A DNA stretch of 64,000 bases from Melanocharis versteri (GCA_013397845.1 VZTG01004595.1:62001-126000), one strand, 5' to 3'; positions 49,004-62,464 are shown, numbered from the stretch's first letter. Notes: generated by a model not told the origin, from the sequence alone. Translations and numbers: made by a program.

Positions 49004-51778
49004 CTTCTGTGGTGCTTGACTTGACAGCCTCGAGTTGGGATTCAATGAGGTAAAAAGAGACTGTACTTAATAACCAGATCCAGCCCAAATTTCCAGAAGA
49101 CCCTATGAGTAAAGCAGAGATATTCATGGAAGCCTTCTCATGTATTTGAATGTCTTACAACAGCCATTTTGTTTTCAAAATATTTTTGCTACTTTTTACC
49201 TACTTCTTTTCTCCTCTAAAAGTACTGTCCTAGATGACAATTGTAATGGGTTTAATTTCATGATAGAAATACTCCATGTAGCAGTGTTTAGCCATCACTG
49301 CAACACAGGGATTTACCCAGTTGCCCAGATGCTCATTGGTAGATCTGTGTGACTGTGTGAATTAAAATAAACTATCAGCCAGCCCTAGTTCATTAGTTAT
49401 GGAAAGGGAATTAAGGTCCTAATTGGAAATGGAGTGCATAAATTTGACTGGCATGAGTAGGAAATGCCTGAGGAAGCTGACAATCCATCTCTGCAGTGTT
49501 GCTCCTCAGAAATTCCAATTAGAGATAGCAATTGGGTTCTTTGAATTTTTTTTCCATGTGCACTCTAAGCAACATGAAACCAATTAACTTCCTCATTGCA
49601 TTGATACATTACTTTATGTACAGAACATAGTGATAGAAGACATTTCCATTTGGATTCTTGCCTTTTGGCCTTTAACAGAAAATCAGATAGTTGTAATTTA
49701 TTGGACAATTACAGATTATATAGGAACACATTTTTTATCTTTTTTCTGCCAGAAAGGAAACCCTAGACCTTTCTACTTCTAGAAACTTTTTTTGTACAGA
49801 GCTTGTGATTTCTCAGCAATTTTCTAAAACCTGATAAGGATGCACATTAATTAAGTTCAGATGAAGGAAACTTCTTTGCAGTTAATCTTTAATTCTGACT
49901 ACTATTCTGTACAAAAAGCTCTCCTTGGCTGGGAGTAGGTTTTGAACCAGGACTTTGTTTGGAGGCAAGGCCTGAGTGTGGGCAGTGTGCATGTTCACAC
50001 ACAGGATGAGCTATTAACTAAAAAGAAGCTTCTTGATCCAGCTTGGGATGATTAATAAATTTAGTTTTTCCTGTTCTGACTTTCTTCTGTTTAGGTAGGA
50101 CTTATTTCTGAGGGAAAGTTGTATAAAGCTAAAAATGAGTGTTTTATGGTGATTCCAGTTACATTGCCCTAATGAAAAGAAATGCCAAATTGAGGCTGGT
50201 GGGGGTTGGGAGGAGGTGGGAACAGATCTGTCTCAAGACATTTTCTCCAAGCCTTACTTCCATTTACTTTCTTTATCAGTCCCTCATTCAAGGCTCATAT
50301 ATCAAGAAGAACAACCATGATGATTTCTGTGAAACAGTGTCTGTTTGGGAGAACTCAACAAAGGGAGAAAACTGGCAGAGACTGGAGTACCTGGCACTGT
50401 CTAAATGTGGATTTATGGTGCTAGAGACCCTCAGTCACTCTCCATGGCCTCACATGGTGCTGCCTGTGCTCCGTGATGCAGAATGAGGAAGGGACTGCCT
50501 GTTCCCATTGTTGGACCCTTCCCAGTTGTTATCTAAGCTCTGTCTAGCTCTGACAGATGTCCAGACCCAGCTCTCTGTTCAGTCATCACCCCCAGACAGA
50601 TGCAGCTGACTGAGAAACCAGTTTCTCTATTGTTCAATAAAGCAGTGCAGGGCAGCTGTACTTTATTTTCTGCATAAGCTCTGCTGAAGTCCTTGGCAGT
50701 GAATTAAAGCCCAGCATGAACCTTCAACATTTGCAACAGCGTGGTCCAACCTTTGCAAGTGCTGGGTGTGGGGCCCCATCCCCATGATCTCCAGGGATGT
50801 AACCTTTGCTCTCTGGAAAATCAACTGTTTTCATCTCCTCCCTCACCTCCCCTGTCTCTCCAACAGCGACTGCAACCACTCTGTGGTACCAACTTCCTTC
50901 CTGAGGACGGGGAGAAGAAAGGGGGAAAGGTGGGATGGCTGCTGCTGCCTAACACGGTGCAGGGGTGTTGCTGCTGGGCACGAGGGGTTGAAGAACCAGA
51001 GACAGTAACTCAGGTGCTGTCAGGTGCATTTCAAGAGGTCCTTCCTGCAATGGTTTCAAGGAAATTGAGCAATTTCTGCTCTGCCATCTCCTCCTGGTGA
51101 ACCTGCAGAGCGAATATCAGCTGAGTTACACAGATTGACACAACTGTATTGAAAGCTGAGGTTTTTGGTTTTTTTTTGTAATACGCTGAAAGAGTTGCAA
51201 GAAGGGGCAAAAACGTTTTTAAAGCCAGGTTGGATTTAACATTAAGGAAAATAAACTCAGAAGTCTCAGGAGACTGAACTTAATGTCTTACTGGTTCGTA
51301 TTTATTGTTGTTCTTGATCCTGTGGGAGTGACGAGAAGATTTTCATACTGCATATACTCTGTACTGCAATACTTTTCTATAAATCCAACTTGTATATGTG
51401 CAGTGTTGCTCTGTGGTGCAAGAAATAGTTCTGTGGTACTGAACACTATTTGATGAGCTAGAGGGAGCTCTTAGACAAAGATATGTGCTATTTCAGCCTT
51501 GCTTTTTCTCTTCAAAACAGTAATTTTAATATCACCAACCTGTCATGACTATTGTTTTCCAAACTTATGAGAACATTTAGAGACTTGGAATAGGGTTTTT
51601 GTGTAAGAAATTGGGTTTTGTTGAGCTCGTTTGCCTGTCCGACATCCAGAAAAAATTTGGGCACCCTGATAGAGGAATATTTCAGCTTCCCTTACAGTGA
51701 ATTCCTGCTACACTGGAAAGGCAAATATCTGCTTAAAAAAAACCTCATTTTTAATTCTGAAGTTGGCAGAGCTGTATG
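49004..51778. other. Intergenic sequence with possible conserved noncoding patch
   Basis: No gene recognised. At 49500-49750 there are several homeodomain-like TAAT motifs, including the short inverted pair TGTAATT and AATTACA around 49694-49715. Functional meaning is unproven. Confidence 0.4.
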
Positions 51779-51784
51779 TAGGGG
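51779..51784. repeat. Target-site duplication TAGGGG, left copy
   Basis: Six bases directly before the LTR, identical to 52121-52126. Six-base duplications are typical of alpharetroviral and related integrases. Confidence 0.9.
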
Positions 51785-52120
51785 TGTTGCCTTCTGCTAT
51801 GAAGGCATGGCGACTTGGTTTCAAACCTTCAGCACGGCAGCACGGCCTTCTCCATACCACTCGGTCTACGACACACAGACACCAATGTGGTGGATGGTCA
51901 AATGGCGTTTATTATCTTATCTCATGGGGTTATATAGTCCAGGGGCTTCTCTGGTCGGGAACGGGGGATTGTGGGTTAGCAAGGAGTGGAAAGTTACTGG
52001 GGTTAGTAAGACTACATTTCTAGGGTAATGCTTATCTGTAAAATAAAAGAAAAAAAAGATTGTATGCTATCCCTGCCTTCCGTCACATCGCGTGTCTCTT
52101 CCGTTCGCCTATCCCTTACA
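51785..52120 (-). mobile_element. Solo LTR, alpharetrovirus-like endogenous retrovirus
   Basis: A 336-bp element reading TG...CA, flanked by identical 6-base duplications TAGGGG (51779-51784 and 52121-52126). On the minus strand it has a TATATAA box (plus 51930-51936), an AATAAA signal (plus 51908-51913) and then an R region beginning GCCATTTGACCAT with CCACATTGG shortly after (plus 51882-51906). That R region is close to the one of avian leukosis/sarcoma viruses. The U5 end reads CAGAAGGCAACA. The order gives U3 of about 214 bp and U5 of about 97 bp. No internal region follows, so it is a recombination-derived solo LTR. It encodes no protein. Confidence 0.9.
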
Positions 52121-52126
52121 TAGGGG
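52121..52126. repeat. Target-site duplication TAGGGG, right copy
   Basis: Six bases directly after the LTR, identical to 51779-51784. Confidence 0.9.
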
Positions 52127-53389
52127 GTGTTTTCCAGTGAGAAGCTCATTTGCTCATGGGATGCTCCTGTGCTCAAGTGCCTGCTCCTTAACAGCCTGAC
52201 CCAAAGCTCTTTGCTGTCTGTGGGGTGACACTCATTGACTTCAACAGTTTGACCCCAATTATTTCCTGCTGGAGCTGTGGCTTCACACAGGAAGAGTTCT
52301 GTGTCTGTTGTCTTGGAAAGTTTGTGAAGACTCTGTAGGTTTTCTTTTATCAGAGCTTCTCCCTGCTCTCACATCTGGGTTTGGTAAAAAGGTTTTGGTG
52401 CTTTGTGAATCTTGAATTATCCCTTTCCCAAATTCAGATTATCTTTCAATAATTAGTGAAATAAACCCTGCAGCATCTCACAAGCCCAGCAGTGCTGCTG
52501 TTCTCAGTTTAGAGGTGGATGAACTGAGGTGCACTGTGAGCCAGCTGTGTCCATGGAAACATGGGATTCCTATGGCAAAGCCACTGAGCCCCCAAACGTT
52601 CCTGCCTTTGCTGTGTGGCTTGGATTATAGGCCTTGCAGGCTTTTAGATGTTTGCACATGTGTCAAGACTAAACTTACAACCCCTTTCTCCTCTGGTCAA
52701 GAATTTTGCTGTTTTATTTCTGAATATAAGTACCTCCATGAAATTCAAACTCCCTGACTGCCCCATAGTTCAATGTCCAGTTTGCTGAACCAGAGCAATC
52801 GTGAGATGTCTCAGCTGGGTGTGATGGATTCATACCTGTACATCTTTTACAGCGAGCTGGTACCTGGATACAAAAGTGTTATCTCTTAAACCTGGACTAT
52901 CGGCATTTGTAATTCAAGGCAGGATACGTTTTTATGTGTGGAGATAAGAGGGAACAAGTCTGAAAGATTCCTGCACAAAAGCAGCACTAAAATCAAGTGG
53001 AGCATGGAGTCCTTTTCAGTGCAGATGAAATCAATGGCTCTTTCAGCTCCAGCTGCCACACGTGATGTCCCAGCCAGGTCTGTCTGTGCAGGAAGCTGGT
53101 GATGCTGGGAAGACTTTCACAGGCAGAGGGTTGGTTAGGTCAAATATCTGGTTTTGTACCTGGAGGGTCAGGAAGAACTGCCTGTGTAACAACTTCACCA
53201 TTGCCATGACCTTTCTTTCCCATGGAACAATTTGTTCTGGGCAGGACAAAACATTTCTAGGTTCCCATTTCAAAATAAATACATTCAGGGTGAAAAATAA
53301 GGGGGAAAAACCTGAAGAAATAATTTTTAAAATGCTGTGGAATGCTTGAAAACTGCCTTATTTTTCCATTCCAGGATGTTTCAAATAAA
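52127..53389. other. Intergenic sequence, nothing recognised
   Basis: No exon, RNA gene or repeat could be supported between the solo LTR and the CR1 reverse-transcriptase relic. Confidence 0.55.
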
Positions 53390-54010
53390 CTCTGTTCACC
53401 ACCACCTCCTGGGCCTGACCATCCAGAGAGGTTTTTACCCAGTGAAGAGAACACCCATCCCTGCCATGGGAAGCCAGTTTCTCCAGGAGAATGCTGTGGG
53501 AGACAGTGTCAAGGGCTGTACTGTAGTCCAGGTGGACATCCACAGCCTGTCCCTGTCCCACTCAGGGGGTCACCTTGTCACAGAAGGAGATAAGATTGGC
53601 CAGGCAGGACCTGCCTTTCCTAAACCCCTGCTGGCTGAGCCTGATCCCCTGTTTGTCCCTGTGTGCCGTGTGATGGCACACAAGCTGATCTTCTCCATGA
53701 CCTTCCCTGGCACTGAGTCAGGCTGACAGGCCTGTAGTTCCCTGGATCCTCCTTCTGGACCTTCTTGTAGGTGAGCATCACATTTGCTGACTTCCAGTCA
53801 ACTGGGACTTCCCCAGTTAGCCAGGACTGCTGGTAAATGAGGGAAAGTGACTCAGTGAGAACTTCCAGCAGCTCCCTCAGTATCCGTGGGTGGATCCCAT
53901 CCAGCCTCAAAGAGTTGTGTGTGTCTTTAGTGGTGTACCAGGTCCCTGGGCTTTTCCCCTTGGATTGTGGGGCTTCATTCTGCTCCCCAATCCCGGTCTT
54001 CAGGGGAGCT
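53390..54010 (-). pseudogene. CR1 LINE reverse-transcriptase relic (ORF2 fragment)
   Basis: On the minus strand the translation shows CR1 reverse-transcriptase blocks in order. First comes RLDGIHPRILRELLEVL, then LTGEVPVDWKSANVM and DPGNYRPVSLT (frame covering 53620-54060). In another frame (53358-53561) follow a decayed YLDFSKAFDTVSH-type motif, read as VDVHLDYSTALDTVSH, and SILLEKLASHGRDGC. The frame changes between the two, and the catalytic FADD region is not present. It is a dead fragment lacking the 5' ORF1, the endonuclease and the 3' tail. Confidence 0.88.
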
Positions 54011-57000
54011 TCCGCTTGAAGCGCGGGATGCTGAACCTCAGCTCTGAGAATAGAAATCACAGTTTGAAATATTTGCTCTGAACGACCTGGAGAGGCAAGG
54101 TGTGTTTTGCCCTTTCCTGTCCCACAGGTGACTGGAGCAGGACCTGCTTTCTAGGTGCTCTTTAGGAACATCAGTCAGGCGTTTTGGTCTGCAGGGGAGC
54201 ACAGATGAAAATGAAATTTTCTTATCTGCAGTCAAGGATGCTTCAGCTGGCAGCTGTTGCTGAAGTCACTTCCAATCTCATCTTGCAGAAATACGCTGCC
54301 AGTTCACATGCCCTGGCTTGCTTTTCTCCCCAGTACAGATGCAGCTGCCAGGAGCTGGGACTGGTCCCAGTGGGTAGACTGGCCACAGAGCCAGCAAGGT
54401 AATGTGTGTATAGAACAAGAAAGGTGTGAGGAGAGTGAGGAGATGCAGGAATGTTTTTTACATATGCATCTCATCCCAGACTGGGGACCCTGGACCGGGC
54501 AAGGTTTTTGTCTGTTTGTTGCTGCTGAGTCTGTTTTACCTGTAAAACAGTGCCTGCCCATGGTCTGCCCCTCAGGGTGTGTTTGTGCAGGGCTCTGCAT
54601 TTCTGCAGCACAGGAAGTGATGGCAGCAGGCTGGAGGCTGCTCAGGTTGTTTGGATGGCAGTATCCACATAAAACCCTTCCACAGGAGAGAGAGGGTGTG
54701 ATGACATTCCTCAGAGCTTCATCTGGGGATAGGTTTTACAGGGGACAGGCTAAGATCCATCTGGATCAGCACCAGATGCTGAAGCGTATTCCCACATTCC
54801 CTGATAAGGACACAGCTATGTAGCTGTATGGTCCTCCTGCTTGTATCACAGTGCATCTGGCCCTGTGGAAAGGTCAGGAGGATTGTCAGTATCACTATAA
54901 TTGTTTTCGGGCTGGTGGAGCATTGAAACTGCTCCCCAGCCCCAGATATAATATTTTTTTAAATTCCTAGGCCTGGGATATCTGCCATTAAAAAAACCCT
55001 GGCTGAAAAGTTCCTGCCAGTTTAATGTTTTCAGGTCAGGACAGGAGTCTTCTGAATTGTTTGTCTGAGCTATAAATAACTTCTTATATATATATATGGT
55101 GTAAATAACTATTTTTGGGGAAAACTCTTAGAATGCAATTGTTCAGAGATACAAGGCAAGTGGTGAGGGCTTGAAGCTGCCCCAGAGGTTTGAGTCCACT
55201 GGTTCAGTGGAAAACAATGAAAATTATATGGGGATCATTTGATACCTGGTTTAGATTCCTAAGATGTTGTGGCTACAGTGTAAGCATCTGCAGGCAAAGC
55301 AGATGTCTAACCTCTTACAGCTGATGATGATGAAGGCAAAATAGTCACTGGAGATATCTGCTTTAAGCTGAATAAAATAATACTCTAAATTCTTGCTGAT
55401 TGATTGTTAACTATATTGGGATCTTAGACACCTGGATGCCGTGTATAGAGCTATAGGTAGGCACTTATATAGAGGTTCATTCTCTGGAGCTGAATTCCAC
55501 TGTAAATTAACAAAAATTATAACCTGGAGAGATTGAGATCAACACTTGCCCAGCCTAAATATGAAAAGACTGAGAAAGAGTAGTGCTAGTCTTCAAATAC
55601 ACTGAGGACTGCTACCAAGAATAACTTGTTTTTCAAGTTCCTGGGAATGTGATGAGAAATGATGGATTACAAGTGCAACAAGGAGGATTTAAAATCGACG
55701 TCACAAAAAACTTGGTAATGAAACACTGAAGAGAGACTCGCTGAGAAGGATGTAGAGCTGTCAACATTTGAGGTATTTGTCTATAAATATCTGGCAGAGG
55801 AGGTTGGTTTGGATTCCTTACAGTCAAGTAACTGAAAGATAAGGTCTCTTTGCTCTTGTAGTATAATTGAAAGACAATGTAGAAAACACTACACAAATCA
55901 TGGCTTCGTTTACAGAAACGTTTCCTGCCCTGGAATTGAGGATGTCACCAGACTGGGATGTTCCCCAGGTGGAGGTTACTGACTGTGCTTACATTTTCCT
56001 GAGGAGTCACTGGTGTGGCAACAAGAACAAATAAGTCTTTCTGGATCAATTCAAAGGCAGTTTTGTTTTCAAAGGCTTAGGCTACTTGTAAAACAAGTGG
56101 TATGAGGATTTCTGCAAGCTTGTTAAAGGTATCCCATCCACCATTTTGAACCTCTCAAATGAAAATCAACCTTCTGTGTGTCCTTCAGAAGCAGCTTCTG
56201 AAGGTGCAAGAGTCCTATAGCAAAACCTGTGTGCTCTAGAGCACATGGCACCTTTTGTGCTCTATATTAAGGCTAAGAAATTGCAATAGGCACATTATAA
56301 ATACTTGGATACTGGATTTTCCTGGCAAAAAATAGGGAGAAATGAAATCTTCAAAGGCATTTGACATAAAGTAGTTTAAGCCTTGTGAACTGCTGAAACA
56401 GCATGTTTGGGTAGGGCTATCTACTGTAGCTATTATAAATATCAAGCACTATATTACTGTGGCTGTGTTATCTCTGACAAGATTAAGTGCATTCCTGTCA
56501 GAGAGAATTTTCCGATAAAGATTTCATTGCCTCTTCCCCACATACAAAATGATAAGTGACCCTGATATTTCTCTGCTCCACTTTATCAATAAAAATTGTT
56601 CTGCTTGGATTATTTCTGTTTGTCTCCTAATGAAGTGACATTTTGTGATGTGTCAGTCAATCCTGGACTTGAGAAAGACATATGAACTCAAACCCACATC
56701 CTAGAAGCTGTAACTATGCACCACACACTGAAATATGCTGTGCTAGGCTTTTAATCTGCTTTGCTCATAAAACAATAAATCACCAATTAAAAATAATTAC
56801 TGAGGTGAGGGAATAGATTATTTGATGAACCAGATTTCTCACTGTGAATCATTGCATCACTTGCTGAAACAGACGTATGATGGCATGGAGTTGGAGACAT
56901 CGAAGCTGATTTAGGAGGAGACACCAGCAATGTTAAATCAAAGTTACTGCTTATAGAGCAGAATTTATAGTTTGCTGGGTAGACATCCTGAGGACCACTT

Positions 57001-60000
57001 GGAGTCCCATGAATATTAAATATTCCATGCTGCACGTGAGAAGTGCAACAGAGTGGTCTAAAATATGCACAGGGACCTGAATTGGCAACAGTGCCATCAT
57101 GTCCTTTTCCTCACTCCCTCATCCTAATGCATCCATTTCCAGGGAATCTCAGCTGTGCTGGTGTGAGCCCTCCACACTCAGTTGGGCCCAGCACAACAAA
57201 AGGAGTTGGGATTTCCATGTTGGCACAGGTGAGCTTACCCAAAATAAAAGTTATCCTTTGGCAATGTGCAGGTTGGAGAAGCTCGTGATGGCTGAGGCTG
57301 CTTTCCAGAGCTCCCTGGGAAGTGTGAATGCCATTTTAGGAATATTTTTACCAATGGGAGTGGCTTTGGGGATGATAGAAGGAGTCAGTGGCCAAACAGG
57401 AGCTCAGAATACCTGCCCATTCCTGGCTTGGAGTGTAATGGAACTACTGCAGGTGGCGTCTGGTGGAGATTGAAACCAGTTCCATCTGCACTCAGAAGAG
57501 ACCAAAGGACGTCTTGGTCCCCAGTCACGAGAGGAAGAAGGGGGAAGAGCATTTAGGAAAGGCTGAGGCTGGTGAGATTGCATGTGATTTAGAGTGTGGA
57601 CTTTGCCATCTAAACTGAGGCAAAGAGCCAAGTGAAGAGCCAGGAAAATGGAGAAAGGAGCTGTGTCTAGAGAACCAACACCATGGCATGGATGAATCAT
57701 TGATTCTCTCCATCCCAACAAAGAGCCATTGGTTCTTTTTACACCCATGGCTGTTCTGGTGGCCTCAGATTCCCTGAGTAGCAAGACCAGAGACTGGGCA
57801 AGCTGATGTGAGTCTGCAGCAGTCAGTGCCAGTGGTTGTAAAGGATCTGCAGCTGTTTTCATAGGTTACATAGTTTTCATTGCCCATTATGATGTCAAGT
57901 GTTTTAAATTTATGAGGCAGTGTGTTTATTTTAATGTGCAGTGTCTGCATCTCACCAGCCACATATATTTCAATCTTTAATGCAGCCATCTCGTTGGATT
58001 ATAACACTCTTGCATATTTACTCACAGTCTCTCTGAATGGAGAATTGAACAGTATCTCATGGCATTTTACTAATTAAATAGATTGTGTGTTTTGCTGGCA
58101 GTGTGTTGTGAACATTAACTTCTGAAAGCTTTTTCATTTGTCATTGTCTCATTCCTTGGCATTATGATTACTGCAATTTTATATGTGATAAGACTGTACA
58201 GCAAGTTAGACTGTACGTCAGAAATTCCTGCCGGCAGCAATCTGCTCCGTGAGATAGAAGTGTAATGGGATTCATAATGTTCACTCACACTCTCTTCATC
58301 AGCATTTCCTCCCTCCTCTTGACTGGGCGTTTTATTTGTGTCTCTCCCTGTTCCATTTGGACTGTGGGGAGGGGGGCAGTGCTCTTTTTTGATTTTCTGC
58401 TTTAACCTTGACTGTGAAACACTTTCTTATCAGGAAGCTGTTAGATGGGGCTCCACAAAGGCCGGGATGCTGGAGGAGCATATGGCTGTGAATAGGATAT
58501 GCATTCTCACAGGTACTATCAGATCCCCTGCCTCTTAGGGTGTGGAAGAAGCTGCTCCATCCCTAAACCTCCAGCTCAGTGGCACTACTCTGGCAGGGTG
58601 TGAGGCATAAAACCCCACAGCTGAGTGCTGGCTTGCTCCTGGCACTGAATGAGGTTTATAAATCCCCATGTTGCCTTTAGGTTTGGGGTTGCTGTTGCAG
58701 GACAGTGGTGTTTGTACGTGTTTGTGCCCATTTTCTACTGTAGAAAAGCCATGGCCATCAGTGTGAATGGTGGTTGTGTCCCCTAATTTAGGATGTCTCC
58801 ATTATAAAAATTTGCCTCAACTATATTCCAGTGCTGAATGGGGGAAAACAGTTTATCTTTGGAGAAAGAGATGCATTCTAGTCCTGATTTCAGAAACTGC
58901 TGGTGAGATGCAGATTTAAATTTAGGGATTGGTGAATTCTCAGATCGAGGTGGCTGTGTGTGAGCCAGGTGCCCAGACTCACATTTTATTCCATGAAGAA
59001 CTTGATGATGGAGAGAGCAGATTGCAGTGAGTTTTTCAGCTCTGAATTAATGTAGGATGAGGTTAATACTTCCTAGATTTCCCTAACTGGGCAGGTTGGC
59101 TCTCTGAGGTACAATGTGAGGTCACCTGCAGGTGTCTCCATGTAGACACTGGCAAGGTGTTCCTGGAGGTGACAGTGCTGGATGTCAAAGCTACTGTGAT
59201 GTCAATCCCAGGGGATGGCAGGGACCTTGAAAATTGCCTTCTCCAGACTCCTCCTCTGAAAGACAGCCCTTCTAGAAATGCTGTTGAAGTGACCCCAAGC
59301 TTGGAAATGCTTCTTTCTTCCTTGTTGATGCTTCCAAAGGCCGCAGCTGCCTCCCACCTGAGCAGTGAAGTGCACGCAGCAGTGCAAGTGTTGTGCTGCT
59401 GTTTCTGCAGGGTTGTTGTGCCTTGATGCCTCTTCTCAGCTGCATCTCCAGGAGCCATCAGTCTCCTCCAACCTGATGAAGCAAATCCTTCTTCCTCCCT
59501 CTCCCAGTGGCCTCATCTCCTGATGGCAATGCCTGTTCTTGTGTGGATGTGTTTTGGAGCCCCTCTAAACACACTGATCTTCAACACTTTTTTAATGCTT
59601 GTTAGGCCCTTCTATTACTTTAAAGCAGAGAGCTGCTCTTGTAAGTTATACCTTTTGAATTGATTTTTTTGCTCGGGCAAAATAAGATCAATCAAATCAT
59701 ATGGCTAATAAAATTGATAAAGAACCAATAAAAGCCCGATGACACACCATCTGGCACGCTGAAGATGAATGAGAAAACCAAACCACTGCTCAAATCTTAA
59801 CCTTCCCGATCACATTAGAAGCTCATTCACACTTCATAATAGCCCAATATTTCACTTCAGCTACTGAGATTAATGCTAAAGAATACATAATCAGACAATA
59901 ATTCTCTGTATCTTTCCATCCAGATGCATCGAGTGGAGTTATCAAAATCAACAGATCAACTGTTTATTCCTTCCCACCACATTCACTAGCACTGTAACAG

Positions 60001-62464
60001 CAGCAACCAAAACAGAATCTCTGCAGGAACTGGGGATCCTGCTGTTAAACAAAAGGCAGCTGGAAATAACAGCTTTTCCAAAGCATCAAAATTATTTAGG
60101 AGGAGAACCCCTGTTAAAGTCCACAAAATTTCAAGTTGTCATGGAGCCTCTTGCTGTGGAGCCATCAATGGGCTTTTGAAATTTTCACCTGACCCTGCCA
60201 AGGATAATGTTACCACAGAATATAAAACTGAGTCTAAGATGGAGAGCTCAGGTGAGAGCACCACAGTGCAGCCAATGGAGTTGTATTTTACCAAGGGCTT
60301 TCAAACGGCAGAAAGAAACTGAAAAGCCAAATAAGGGTTATTAGAGGTCATAACACTGAACAGCCACGTCTATAATATTGAGTGACCTTTTTGAAACTGA
60401 ACATATCTTTAACATGGATTGTGATCCTGACGGACCCTGAAAATATGGGATATTTTAACAAATATTGACAAATCGTCAGTGTAATCATACCAGACAGGGC
60501 TGGAGATTTAACTGCGTATTTAAAGTCCAGATTGCTGAAGGCTCCTCAGCTCCTCCTGTCCCACTGCTGACCGTCCCTCTCGTAACACAGGGTATCTTGT
60601 ACACGTCTGCTGCAGCACTGTGAGCTGCTCCCAGTCCCGCTGGCAGGCTTTGGTCATCTATCACCTCAAGTCCTAATCAGAGTGCTGCTCTGCCCGTGAT
60701 GTGTTGGTGCAATACATCTGCCCAGAGACAGGGCTGGAGATTGCAAACCCACACATCTGGCAAAGGCACACGCCCCGCGTGTTTATGGATGTGTGTAGAG
60801 GGGTGTGCGGGCACACACACGGAGCCTTTGCTCTCTGTGGCGTTAGATGAAAACTGGATTGATATTTACACTGTAGCTCAGGGCTCCCAAAAGAGAGGTG
60901 TGCATCTCTCAGAATGCTTGTGGGCCAAAGTAATCCCGGTGTATCTGCCCCGAGGGATGACAATGACATGAATCAGGAACAAAGACTTTGGTGGGAGGAT
61001 TACAGCAATTGTGCTCAGGGATATTAAATGACCATTAAACCACTTATTAAGCCCCACAATAAATGGCATACTGAATCGTCTGAACCATGCAAAATATCTT
61101 AAAGAGCTGACTTAGCAGAACTCAGTGAGTAGTTACACACAGGGTGTAGCTCAAAACAGTGCATTTATTAATGATACAAAGGAAAAGATGGGCACATTGC
61201 TAGCAAGGTTTGTGGTTTGGAGCAGCAGCTGGCAGTGGTGAATAATGGTGAGGGAAGGGCAGTTATACAGTGTTCTGTGATGTGGAATGATTTAAAGAAC
61301 CAGCACTTTTAATGTACCCAAATGCCAGCGTGTGCCCCTGGGAAGTGGAGTTGTGCCTGGAGCTGGCAGGATGTGGGGCTGCCTCCTGGAGGCATCGATT
61401 TGGGGAGGGGATGGGAGGTCATGGTCAATAAACAGTGTGCAGTGGTTGTCTGATATAATTGTGTGGCTCAGAGAACTAATGGGAGCCTCAGATGTAAATA
61501 CAGGGGAAAATGGAACAAAAGAAGAAAGTGATATTACTGCTGTGGCGCGTTCAATGGCCAGAAATTGTCTTGGAGTCTGAGTGAAGGTGCAATGCAGTCC
61601 TTACTGCAAGAATAACCACTTACATTTTTAAAGAAATTATCTGAGTTTAGGCAAAAAAGCCTAATTACAAGAGGAGGGTTACTCAGAAATAAATACATGT
61701 CTTACTCTCAGACTGTAAGCACCTGTGTGGGACAGAAAATTACTGAGGGCAGAGGGCTGGGGAAATGAGCAGGCCAAGACATGGTGAGATCCTGTGCCAG
61801 AACTTCAAGCTGGATATATTCAGGGTAACAACACAAAACTTTTTATGGCTAGCAGCCCTGGTAATACTCCATCTAATGATTTTGTGGATTCTGCATCATT
61901 GCTGGATTTCTCTTAGTAAGCTTTACTCAGTTCAAGCAGAAATTATGCAGGAATTACCAGGTGAAATGTTATGCCCTGTATTACGGTGCTGTCATACTCA
62001 CTGATCCTAATGTTCCCTCCTGGCATTACAAATCTGTGAACCTAAGAAACACATGACTGAAGGGCAGCCATGGTGCAGCTGCTGCATTCTTAAGTGGAGA
62101 AAGCTATCTGGGTCATATCTTGGGGAGAGAGATTGTGCTGTGCTGGGGAGACAGGCAGACGTGAGGACTGACCTTTGGCTTGTTCTCAGTGACAGGAATT
62201 GCAAATAAATGTTCTTTACAAAAATACACCTTTCCCTGCCAGTCCTAGGCAGCCTTGCTTCTGCAAAGGTCTGCTACAGACAGTGCCTGGCTGGCTCTGC
62301 ACGAGGCTTTGGGAGGGGTAACACAGGGGAACACAGTTTTGCAGGGTGGCATGCTTAGGGCTTGTAGTGGAAGAAGGCTGTTTGTGTGGCCACAGAGCGA
62401 GCTGGTATGGTTCTCCCCCATTTCAGCAGCAATTCAGACCAATATTACCCGTATTTAGCATTGT
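54011..62464. other. Intergenic sequence with a possible conserved noncoding element
   Basis: About 8.5 kb with no recognised gene. A short TA repeat lies at 55084-55096. A 188-codon frame at 54257-54823 has no recognisable domain and is not called. The stretch 59640-59960 is AT-rich, CpG-poor and dense in homeodomain and TCF-like motifs, the look of a developmental enhancer. Confidence 0.45.
55084..55096 (+). repeat. (TA)n microsatellite
   Basis: A run of about six TA dinucleotides within aacttcttatatatatatat; no further significance. Confidence 0.7.

Noticed and set aside
51785..52120. Full provirus or functional viral genes near the LTR
   Set aside because: Identical target duplications abut a single LTR on both sides, so there is no internal region.
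53337..53726. 129-codon plus-strand frame
   Set aside because: It is the antisense of the CR1 reverse-transcriptase relic.
54257..54823. 188-codon open frame on the plus strand
   Set aside because: No recognisable domain, low-complexity noncoding composition, and an overlapping open frame on the other strand. No splice or promoter context supports it.
57404..57862. 152-codon minus-strand frame
   Set aside because: No recognisable motif; composition is that of noncoding intergenic sequence.
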